A DNA stretch of 15,014 nt, from assembly GCA_046352935.1 (NCBI GenBank), contig JAXMGR010000047.1, forward strand, positions 1-15,014, in the 5' to 3' direction. Numbering within the stretch: position 1 is the first letter of the stretch; each line of letters starts with the position of its first letter. Made by a program: the position numbers and the translations under genes. The notes under the pieces are model-generated. The model was not told the DNA's origin and did no database searches. It saw only the letters and a list, made by a program, of their open reading frames with translations. This document shows, piece by piece, positions 7,016 through 13,956 of this stretch. This stretch comes from CAYWMY01 sp046352935. GTDB lineage: Bacteria > Pseudomonadota > Gammaproteobacteria > Steroidobacterales > Steroidobacteraceae.

Positions 7016-7978
7016 GTGGTCGTGATGACAGCACCTTCTCCCGTCCATGTGCCGGTCCTCCTCAGCGAAACGATGCGCTGGCTCGATATCCGCGAGGGCG
7101 GCCAGTACATCGATTGCACGACGGGCCTCGGCGGGCACAGCAGTGCCATCGCCGAGCGCATGGGAGAGACCGGCAGGCTCCTCTGCCTGGACCAGGACAG
7201 CGAGGCGCTGGAGTTCGCGCGTGCGAAATTGGCTCCGTTTGGGAGGCGGGTCAGATTCGTCCACGCGAACTTCCGTGAGGTCGCTGAAGTGGCCGCGCAG
7301 GAAGGGTTCCACGATGTCGACGGCATCCTGATGGACCTGGGCATCTCATCGTTCCAGATCGGCGAGGGCCGGCGCGGGTTCGCGTTCGCGCTCGAAGGCC
7401 CCCTGGACATGCGCATGGACCCAACGTCCGGAGGCATCACCGCCGCGGAAATCGTCAACACGTGGGATGAAACGTCGCTTGCGAACCTCTTCTATGAATT
7501 GGGAGAGGAGCGCCAGTCCCGCCGCATCGCGAAAGCGATCGTGGCGGCCCGGCCGCTTCGCACGACGTGGGAATTAGCCAGATCTGTCGAGCAGGCTGTG
7601 GGGGGTTCCAGGAGACAAACCCATATTCACCCCGCCACCAAAGTCTTCCTGGCGCTCCGGCTCCGTGTGAATGGGGAACTCGACACCCTCATCACGGCTC
7701 TGCCGCTCGCCTGCAGCCTGCTCGGCTCTGGAAACTCGCATGCTGGCCGCCTGGCCGTCATCAGTTTCCACTCTTTGGAAGACCGCATCGTCAAGCAGTA
7801 CTTCCGCCGCGAATCCACCGACTGCCTCTGCCCGCCGGAACTGCCGGAGTGCCGTTGCGGTCACAAAGCCACCCTGAAGGAACTCACCCGCAAGGCGATT
7901 CTGCCTACGGAGGCTGAGGTAGCGGCCAACCCCCGTTCCCGCAGCGCCGTGCTTCGCGTCGCAGAACGGATCGCCTGA
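7016..7978 (+). CDS. rsmH: 16S rRNA (cytosine1402-N4)-methyltransferase RsmH (MraW)
   Basis: SAM-dependent methyltransferase that adds the N4-methyl group to C1402 in the 16S rRNA decoding site; regularly encoded right after mraZ. The 320-aa product has HVPVLLSETMRWL at the N-terminus, the SAM loop DCTTGLGGHSSAIAERM near residues 36-52, LDQDSEALEFAR, FVHANFREV, and the catalytic-region block GILMDLGISSFQI followed by GRRGFAFALEGPLDMRMDP. IHPATKVFLALRLRVNGELD and the C-terminal HAGRLAVISFHSLEDRIVKQ are also diagnostic. A Cys-rich CLCPPELPECRCG segment, often present in the family, could bind a metal. The start GTG 7016 lies 1 base after the mraZ stop; GTG 7022 or ATG 7025 are alternatives. Confidence 0.95.
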   Translation: MVVMTAPSPVHVPVLLSETMRWLDIREGGQYIDCTTGLGGHSSAIAERMGETGRLLCLDQDSEALEFARAKLAPFGRRVRFVHANFREVAEVAAQEGFHDVDGILMDLGISSFQIGEGRRGFAFALEGPLDMRMDPTSGGITAAEIVNTWDETSLANLFYELGEERQSRRIAKAIVAARPLRTTWELARSVEQAVGGSRRQTHIHPATKVFLALRLRVNGELDTLITALPLACSLLGSGNSHAGRLAVISFHSLEDRIVKQYFRRESTDCLCPPELPECRCGHKATLKELTRKAILPTEAEVAANPRSRSAVLRVAERIA

Positions 7979-7979
7979 C

Positions 7980-8414
7980 GTGGCGGCCATCAACCACCCC
8001 CTGGGCAATGCCCGTCGCGGAATTCCGATCCCCACCTCTGGCGGCAGCAAGCTGAGCTTCGGCCTCGCCGGGGCCCTCATCCTCGCGGCATTCGGTGCGC
8101 TCGCGCCGGTGCTTTCCAACAGCCTCGCCACCAGCCGCGGCTTCGACTTGCAAGCCTCCCAGCGGCAGGAGACACAACTCAACGGCGAAATCGGCGTGCT
8201 CGAAAGTGAAGTCGCCTCACTCACTTCCCTGCAGCGCATCGAGCGGCGGGCACGCGAGATCGGCCTTCTCCCGGTCACCGACCCGATCTACGTCAATGTC
8301 ACTGAACCCGGCCCCGCGCCGGCGAAGCTTCCTTCGGAGTATCTCCCCAGGGTCGAGACCCCCAAGTCCACGCCCGCTCCGTGGTGGAAGCCGTTCATGA
8401 GCTGGCTGCCGTAA
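7980..8414 (+). CDS. ftsL: FtsL/DivIC-like cell-division membrane protein
   Basis: A 144-aa bitopic protein at the position always held by ftsL between rsmH and ftsI. It has a short cytoplasmic N-terminus (residues 1-25, with Arg12-Arg13), one membrane segment (about 26-48, LSFGLAGALILAAFGALAPV), then a heptad-like coiled coil (about 55-95: QASQRQETQLNGEIGVLESE, continuing to RIERRAREIGLLPVTDPIYV). The tail is Pro-rich and ends WWKPFMSWLP. FtsL, DivIC and FtsQ form the trimer that activates FtsWI at the septum. Sequence identity in this family is always low, so the call rests on topology, coiled coil, the AREIGL element and gene order. GTG start lies 1 base after the rsmH stop with no visible Shine-Dalgarno, indicating translational coupling. 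Confidence 0.8.
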   Translation: MAAINHPLGNARRGIPIPTSGGSKLSFGLAGALILAAFGALAPVLSNSLATSRGFDLQASQRQETQLNGEIGVLESEVASLTSLQRIERRAREIGLLPVTDPIYVNVTEPGPAPAKLPSEYLPRVETPKSTPAPWWKPFMSWLP

Positions 8415-8448
8415 GGCTGCCGGTTAGTCGTCCTTCCGGGCGAAGGAC

Positions 8449-8454
8449 AGGAGG
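8449..8454 (+). promoter_or_regulatory. Ribosome binding site of ftsI
   Basis: AGGAGG with a 9-base gap to the ATG at 8464. It lies in the 49-base space between ftsL and ftsI, the only gap of note inside the operon, and fixes the ftsI start. Confidence 0.8.
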
Positions 8455-8463
8455 CGCGTTCGC

Positions 8464-10212
8464 ATGGCGCAATACAAGGCGCAGGGCACACGTCGTGTCT
8501 GGTTGCCGGCCGCGGTATTCGGCCTCTTTGCGCTCGCCATTTGCGGACGGCTCGTTCAACTCCAGCTCATCGAACATGAGCACTACGCCAGCAAAGCCCA
8601 GAAGGAACTCCTCGGCGACGACGTCATCTACGCGCGCCGCGGCTCCATCCTGGACCGCAACGGCGGCGTCCTTGCGACCTCCGTCGACACCTGGGACGTG
8701 TACGTCAATCCCCGCGCCTGGAAAGACGACGCCGTCGCCCTCAAGGCCTCCCAGGACCTCGCGCCCTTCCTCAAGTCCGACCCGCTGCAGCTTCGCGCAA
8801 CTGTGCGCGACGCAGGTGAAGCTGACGCCCGGGTGAAGCAGGACCTCGAGTACGAAAAGGGCATTGAGCTCATCAAGAAGGGCATTCCGGGAGTCGTGAC
8901 GCTCGCCAACACGTCGCGCATCAATCCCGAAGGCGATACCGGCGCGTCCGTGGTTGGGTTCATCGGGACCGACAACGACGGCCTGGCGGGTATCGAAGCG
9001 GCCTACAACGAAGCCCTGAAGGGCACGCCCGGCCGCGCGGTCTACGAACGCGACACGACCGGCGACCCGATCCCCTACGGCCAGTACCGGACGATCGAGC
9101 CGAAGCGCGGAGAAGACCTCGTCCTCACCATCGATCGCTACCTTCAGCAGATGGCCGAGCAACGCCTGGCCGACGCGATGAAGGAACACCGCGCCAAGGG
9201 CGGCTCGATCATCATGATGGACCCGAGCAGCGGCGAAATTCTCGCCCTCGCGACTTCGCCCGGCCTGAAGTACACGACGCTCAAAGCGGACCTGTCCAAG
9301 GACGACCCGGACGCGCTCTCGATTCTCAGCAACAAGTCCGTGACGGACCTCTACGAACCCGGGAGCGTGATGAAGATCATCACCGCCGCTTCAGCGATCG
9401 ATGCCGGCGTGGTCACGCCAGACACGACCTACGTGGACACGGGAGAGGTCTATATCGAAAACGTGCGCCTCACGAACTGGGACAACGGTTCCTACGGGCT
9501 GCAGTCGATGACGGGCGTACTTCAGAACTCGATCAACACCGGCGCTGTCTTCATGGAGAAGAAGCTCGGCACCAAGCTCTTCCAGTCCTACCTCGACCGC
9601 TTTGGCTTCGCCAAGCCCACCGGCGTCGACCTGCAGGGCGAAGCGACGGGCATCTTCCGCCGCCCCGAGGACGACGGGTATTCACCCGTGGACGTCGCCA
9701 CCCAGTCGTTCGGCCAGTCGATCAGCGTGACCCCGATGCAGATGATGCAGGCGGTGGCGGCGGCGATTAACGGCGGCAACCTCATCACGCCCCATCTCGT
9801 GAAGGCGCACATCAAGCCTGACGGGACGCGCAACGACGTCGCGCCCCAGGTGGTGGGACGCGCCATTTCTCCGCAGACCAGCGACACCATCCGCCAGATG
9901 CTGGGCCAGGTTGTTAGCCAGGACCCGGACGGCTGGGGCCGCAACCCCGCCAAGTACACCGCCGGCGGAAAATCCGGCACGGCGAACGTCCCGGTTTGGG
10001 GCACGTATAACGACGAGACCCAGATCGCTTCGTTCATGGGCTTTGCGCCGCTCGACAATCCGAAGATTCTGGTTCTTGTGAAGCTCGACCAGAATGCGGA
10101 CCTGATGACCGGCACGCAGGCCGCCGGCCCTATTTTCGCCCACCTCGCTGACGACGCGTTGCGCTATCTCAGCGTGAAGCCGCAAAAGAGCGACGTGGCG
10201 GTCTCTCGATGA
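8464..10212 (+). CDS. ftsI: Septal peptidoglycan transpeptidase FtsI (class B PBP3)
   Basis: A 582-aa class B penicillin-binding protein that cross-links septal peptidoglycan in complex with FtsW. One N-terminal membrane anchor (about residues 12-36, VWLPAAVFGLFALAICGRLV) is followed by the pedestal domain with RRGSILDRNGGVLATSVDTW and GIEAAYNEALKGTPG. The transpeptidase domain carries all three active-site motifs: SVMK with nucleophile Ser301 and Lys304, S-I-N (Ser356-Asn358), and KSGT starting at Lys503 (Ser in the second place, as in E. coli FtsI). There is no C-terminal PASTA domain; the protein ends soon after the catalytic domain. Good Shine-Dalgarno 9 bases upstream. The stop TGA overlaps the murF ATG (ATGA). 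Confidence 0.95.
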   Translation: MAQYKAQGTRRVWLPAAVFGLFALAICGRLVQLQLIEHEHYASKAQKELLGDDVIYARRGSILDRNGGVLATSVDTWDVYVNPRAWKDDAVALKASQDLAPFLKSDPLQLRATVRDAGEADARVKQDLEYEKGIELIKKGIPGVVTLANTSRINPEGDTGASVVGFIGTDNDGLAGIEAAYNEALKGTPGRAVYERDTTGDPIPYGQYRTIEPKRGEDLVLTIDRYLQQMAEQRLADAMKEHRAKGGSIIMMDPSSGEILALATSPGLKYTTLKADLSKDDPDALSILSNKSVTDLYEPGSVMKIITAASAIDAGVVTPDTTYVDTGEVYIENVRLTNWDNGSYGLQSMTGVLQNSINTGAVFMEKKLGTKLFQSYLDRFGFAKPTGVDLQGEATGIFRRPEDDGYSPVDVATQSFGQSISVTPMQMMQAVAAAINGGNLITPHLVKAHIKPDGTRNDVAPQVVGRAISPQTSDTIRQMLGQVVSQDPDGWGRNPAKYTAGGKSGTANVPVWGTYNDETQIASFMGFAPLDNPKILVLVKLDQNADLMTGTQAAGPIFAHLADDALRYLSVKPQKSDVAVSR

Positions 10213-11585
10213 GCCGGCGCCTGACGACTGGCTTCGTCACCGAGACCATGCGCGGTCGCGGCTATGACGTGATGCCGGGCGCCGAGCGCGACATCACCGG
10301 CGGCGCCGCCGACTCGCGTAAGGTCCAGCCGGGCGACCTGTTCACCGCCTTCCCTGGCGAAAACGTCGACGGAAACGCCTACGTCACGGCGGCGCTCGAG
10401 GCCGGTGCGGCGGCTGTCATTTGTACGCGCCGTCCCGAAGGCGCCTGGCCCGGTGCCACGGTCGTAGTCGCTCCGGATGCCACCCGCGCCGTCGGGGAGC
10501 TCGCGCACGCCTGGCGGATGGAATGCCACCCGCGCGTCGTCGGCATCACCGGGACGGTGGGCAAGACAACCGCGAAAGAGTTCACCGCCGGCCTGCTCGC
10601 GCAGCGGTTCAACACGCATAAGAGCGGCGGCAACTTCAACAGCCGCGAAGGGCTGCCGCTCGCACTCATGAGTTTGACGCGAGACCACGAAGTCTCTGTC
10701 CTCGAGATCGCTATGGACAGCAAGGGCGAAATCGCCGAGCTCGCCGCCATCGCCGAGCCCGAAGTCGGCGTAGTCCTCAACATCGGTCTGACCCATGTCT
10801 CCAAGCTCGGCAGCATCGAGGCCATCGCCGCCGAAAAGCTCAGCCTCGTCCGCGGGCTCCCAGGTGACGCAACCGCGGTCCTGAACGTTGACGATCCCCG
10901 CGTCGCAGCCGTCCTCCCCGAGTTGCGCTGCCAGGTCCTGACCTTCGGGGAATCAGACTCAGCCGTACTCAGGCGAGGCCCGGTCACCGACCGGGGCCTC
11001 GCCGGCACCTCGTTCGACGTGACCTTCGGCGAGACCACCGAGCGCGTGAATTCGCCGCTTCCCGGGGAACACACGATCCCCGCCGTCCTCACCGCGATGG
11101 CGGCCGGCATTGCCCTCGGCATGAATCTTCGCGGCGCCGCTTCCGCCGCCGAACGGACAGAGGTCGAGGGTCGCGCCCGCGTCCTCAAGCTCGAGAACGG
11201 CGCCACTGTCATCGACGACCGCTACAACTCCTCGCCGGCCTCGTTGCATGGCGCCTTGCGCATGCTCGGGGGACTGCCCGGCAAGCGCGTCGCCCTGCTG
11301 GGACGAATGGCTGAACTGGGAGACCACGAACGCTCCGAACACGTTGCCGCCGGCAAAGTGGCCGCGGACGCCTGCGACGTGCTCATCTGCTCCGGCGAAA
11401 CCTGCCGGGCGCTCGCCGGCGCCGCGCGCGAAGCCGGTCACGCCGACGTGCGCTGGTTCGAAACCAAGGACGAAGCCGCCCGTGACGCAGCCGGCCTGCT
11501 CGGCGAGGGCGTCACGGTGCTTGTTAAAGCCTCCCGGGGCGAAGCGTTCGAGACCATCCTCCCGCTCCTTGGGGTGGCCGCATGA
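10209..11585 (+). CDS. murF: UDP-MurNAc-tripeptide-D-Ala-D-Ala ligase MurF
   Basis: Cytoplasmic ATP-dependent ligase that adds D-Ala-D-Ala to UDP-MurNAc-tripeptide, the last soluble step before MraY. The 458 residues have the three Mur-ligase domains: an N-terminal uridine-binding domain with GGAADSRKVQPGDLFTAFPG (30-50), the ATPase domain with P-loop GITGTVGKTTAKEF (112-125), GGNFNSREGLPLALMSL (140-156) and IGLTHVSKLGSIEAIAAEK, and a C-terminal domain beginning near DDRYNSSPASL (336-346), with LLGRMAELGDHERSEH. No MurE-type DAP/Lys recognition motif (DNPR) is present, which favours MurF. The usual NN of the GNxNN element is NS here, and the ElGts element reads EIAMDSKGEI. Start and stop overlap both neighbours (ATGA each). 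murE, normally just upstream, is missing. Confidence 0.9.
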   Translation: MSRRLTTGFVTETMRGRGYDVMPGAERDITGGAADSRKVQPGDLFTAFPGENVDGNAYVTAALEAGAAAVICTRRPEGAWPGATVVVAPDATRAVGELAHAWRMECHPRVVGITGTVGKTTAKEFTAGLLAQRFNTHKSGGNFNSREGLPLALMSLTRDHEVSVLEIAMDSKGEIAELAAIAEPEVGVVLNIGLTHVSKLGSIEAIAAEKLSLVRGLPGDATAVLNVDDPRVAAVLPELRCQVLTFGESDSAVLRRGPVTDRGLAGTSFDVTFGETTERVNSPLPGEHTIPAVLTAMAAGIALGMNLRGAASAAERTEVEGRARVLKLENGATVIDDRYNSSPASLHGALRMLGGLPGKRVALLGRMAELGDHERSEHVAAGKVAADACDVLICSGETCRALAGAAREAGHADVRWFETKDEAARDAAGLLGEGVTVLVKASRGEAFETILPLLGVAA

Positions 11586-12547
11586 TCCACGCGCTCTTCT
11601 CGGGGGCCATCACCTTTTTCATCGCGCTGGCCATCGGCGCGCCGATCGTCAACTACCTGCGCCGCCAGAAGATCGGCAAGGAGATCAGCGAGTACCTGCC
11701 GGAGCACGCCCACAAGGCCGGCACTCCGACCTTCGGCGGCTTCATCATCTGGCTGCCAACCTTCCTCGTCACAGCGGTCGCCGTGGACTGGTGGAACCAC
11801 CAGTCCATCCTCCTGCCGTTGGGAATGATTGGGATCACCATGGCCGCCGGATTCGTCGACGACCTGGGGACGCTCCAGCACCGCGCCCAGAAGGGCCTGT
11901 CCTGGCGCTTCAAGATGGGCTTCACCGCGCTCTTCGGCCTGGCCGCGGCAATCGTCCTCTACGACCACATCGAAGTGCAGTCGATAAACATCCCCTACGT
12001 CGGGAGCTACGAGCTCGGCCTCATCTACATCCCGATCGCCGCCGGCATCATCGTCGCCACCACGAGCGCGGTTGCGGTGACCGACGGCATGGACGGTCTC
12101 GCCGGCGGGACCACGCTCATCGCCTTCATCGCCTACGGGATTATCGGGTTCATCCAGGGCCAGGAATTCGTCGCGACCTTCGCCTTCATCATCGCCGGCT
12201 CAACGCTCGGATTCCTCTGGTACAACGCCCACCCTGCGCGCGTGATCATGGGCGACACCGGCGCACTCGCTCTCGGCTCGTCGCTCGCGGTGATCGCGCT
12301 GATGACCGGCCAGTGGTTGCTGTTGCCCGTCATCGGCATCGTCTTCGTGGCCGAAATGGGCAGCAACCTGATTCAAATCGGCTACTTCAAGCTCAGCGGT
12401 GGCAAGCGCGTCTTCAAGCGCGCCCCTTTCCACCACCACCTCAACCTCATCGGCTGGGCCGAAACCCAGGTCGTCACCCGCTTCTGGCTGGTCTCGATCG
12501 TTGCCGCCATGGTCGGCGTCGCTCTCGCGCTGGAGGTGCCGGACTAA
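11582..12547 (+). CDS. mraY: Phospho-N-acetylmuramoyl-pentapeptide transferase MraY
   Basis: Polytopic membrane enzyme (about ten segments) that forms lipid I from UDP-MurNAc-pentapeptide and undecaprenyl phosphate. The 321-aa sequence has HKAGTPTFGG (44-53), the DD pair in FVDDLGTLQH (91-100), followed by KGLSWRFKM, the TDGMDGLAGG loop (167-176), NAHPARVIMGDTGALALG (215-232), and the cytosolic FKRAPFHHHLNL (278-289) with the HHH motif. One clear oddity: where almost all MraY proteins have SNAVNLTDG, this one reads TSAVAVTDG, so the Asn three residues before the conserved Asp168 is Ala165 and the earlier Asn is Ser162. The adjacent WecA-like gene keeps its NAINLIDG. ATGA overlap with murF and TAATG overlap with murD. 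Confidence 0.95.
   Translation: MIHALFSGAITFFIALAIGAPIVNYLRRQKIGKEISEYLPEHAHKAGTPTFGGFIIWLPTFLVTAVAVDWWNHQSILLPLGMIGITMAAGFVDDLGTLQHRAQKGLSWRFKMGFTALFGLAAAIVLYDHIEVQSINIPYVGSYELGLIYIPIAAGIIVATTSAVAVTDGMDGLAGGTTLIAFIAYGIIGFIQGQEFVATFAFIIAGSTLGFLWYNAHPARVIMGDTGALALGSSLAVIALMTGQWLLLPVIGIVFVAEMGSNLIQIGYFKLSGGKRVFKRAPFHHHLNLIGWAETQVVTRFWLVSIVAAMVGVALALEVPD
12532..12538 (+). promoter_or_regulatory. Ribosome binding site of murD
   Basis: GGAGGTG inside the end of mraY, 8 bases before the ATG at 12547. It fixes the murD start at the TAATG junction and excludes longer in-frame extensions upstream. The same heptamer precedes ftsW. Confidence 0.75.
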
Positions 12548-13956
12548 TGACCGCACCCAACGGCACCCTGCAGCAAACCGCGCCGGACGTCCGGGGCAAG
12601 CGCGTGCTCGTCTACTCCCTCGGGATGGAGGGCCGCGACCTCGCGCGTTGGCTCCTAGCGAACGACGCATCCGTGACGATCAGCGACACCCGAACCGATG
12701 CGGCCCTTGAGGTTGCCGGCGCCACCGCCCCCGATGGTGTTGAGAAGCTCGTCAACGGTCAGCCCCTCCTGGACCCGGCCGGGTTCGACCTGGTCGCCGT
12801 CTCGCAGTCGGTGCTCCGCTACAACCCTGCCCTCGTCCGCGCGCGTGAACTCGGTATCCCGGTGACCTCGCAGATGCGGCTGTTCCTCCAGCTCTGCCCC
12901 GGGCGGACCATCGGCATCACGGGTTCAAGCGGCAAGTCCACGACCACCGCATTGGTCGGCGCCATGGCCCGCGAAGCAGGCATCGAGAGTGCCGTCGGCG
13001 GGAACATCGGCGAAGCGATGCTCGCCCGCCTCGGTGATATTCGCCCGGAGACCACGGTCATCCTGGAGATCAGCCACACCCAACTGCAGTACACCGACCG
13101 CAGCCCGAGTATCGCCGCGATTACCAACGTGACGCCCAACCACCTCGATCAGTTCAGTTGGGACGAATACGTCGGGCTGAAGCGGAACATCCTTGCGTTC
13201 CAGCAGCGCGGCGACGTTGCCATCCTCAACGCGGACGATCACACCAGCCGGGCGTTGATGGCGGCGGTGAAAGGCAAACTCGTCCGATCGTCGATCCGGC
13301 AGGAGCCGGAGGGCGACGGCGCATGGGTTGAGGACGGCCAGGTGCTGGTGCGCTCGGGCTCTCGCTCGGCTGCGTCAGTCATCGCAGTGAATGAAATTCG
13401 CCTGCGTGGCGAACACAACCTGGCGAACGTGACCATGGCCTGCGCCATCGGTGCCGAAGCCGGGTTCGGTAAAGACGCCATGGCCCGCGCCATTCGCGCC
13501 TTCACCGGCGTCGCTCACCGCCTGGAGGTTGTCGGACGCGCCGCTGGGGCAACCTGGGTGAATGACAGCATCGCCACCAGCCCCGAACGCGCGATCGCCG
13601 GGCTGCGCGCGTTCACTGAGCCCGTCGTCCTCCTCATGGGGGGCCGTGACAAGAACCTCGACCTCGACGGGCTTCGCGAACTCGCGCGTCAGCGCTGCCA
13701 CGCCATCGTCTGCTTCGGTGAGTCCGGCGCGCTCTTCCACAGCGCGATGCAGGGCGCCGTCTCTGACTGCACCCTGGTCTCGACGCTCCCCGAGGCGGTC
13801 GCGGCCGCTGCGGCCCGCGTCCAGCAAGGCGACGTCGTCCTGCTCTCGCCGGCGGGAACGAGTTTCGACGCCTATCCCAATTTCGAAGCGCGCGGCGAAG
13901 CGTTCCGCCAGCTCGTCCGGGCGCTCCCCGGATTCGTCCCGGAGGTGTCGTCATAG
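12547..13956 (+). CDS. murD: UDP-MurNAc-L-alanine-D-glutamate ligase MurD
   Basis: Cytoplasmic ATP-dependent ligase that adds D-Glu to UDP-MurNAc-L-Ala. The 469-aa product has an N-terminal Rossmann-like domain (KRVLVYSLGMEGRDLARWLL, 18-37; SQSVLRYNPALVRARELGIP, 86-105), the ATPase domain with P-loop ITGSSGKSTTTALVG (124-138) and GGNIG (151-155), Glu174 in the position of the Mg-binding Glu, NVTPNHLDQF (194-203, His199) and Lys212 in the place of the carbamylated Lys, then HNLAN (290-294), AHRLEVV (323-329), NDSIATSP (339-346), GGRDKN and LLSPAGTSFDAYPNFEARGE. Compared with E. coli, ELSSFQLE is EISHTQLQY and NDSKATN is NDSIATS, a form I recall from Chloroflexota-type MurD. GGAGGTG ribosome site 8 bases upstream. 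The stop TAG overlaps the presumed ftsW start. Confidence 0.93.
   Translation: MTAPNGTLQQTAPDVRGKRVLVYSLGMEGRDLARWLLANDASVTISDTRTDAALEVAGATAPDGVEKLVNGQPLLDPAGFDLVAVSQSVLRYNPALVRARELGIPVTSQMRLFLQLCPGRTIGITGSSGKSTTTALVGAMAREAGIESAVGGNIGEAMLARLGDIRPETTVILEISHTQLQYTDRSPSIAAITNVTPNHLDQFSWDEYVGLKRNILAFQQRGDVAILNADDHTSRALMAAVKGKLVRSSIRQEPEGDGAWVEDGQVLVRSGSRSAASVIAVNEIRLRGEHNLANVTMACAIGAEAGFGKDAMARAIRAFTGVAHRLEVVGRAAGATWVNDSIATSPERAIAGLRAFTEPVVLLMGGRDKNLDLDGLRELARQRCHAIVCFGESGALFHSAMQGAVSDCTLVSTLPEAVAAAAARVQQGDVVLLSPAGTSFDAYPNFEARGEAFRQLVRALPGFVPEVSS
13941..13947 (+). promoter_or_regulatory. Ribosome binding site of ftsW
   Basis: GGAGGTG, identical to the murD site, ends 5 bases before the ATA at 13953. 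Its position supports initiation at the murD stop codon although no ATG, GTG or TTG is found in the ftsW frame there. Confidence 0.6.

Noticed and set aside
11248..12546. A long N-terminal extension of MurD through mraY and the end of murF in the same frame
   Set aside because: It is antiphase reading of murF and mraY. The ribosome site at 12532-12538 and the family N-terminus fix the start at 12547.
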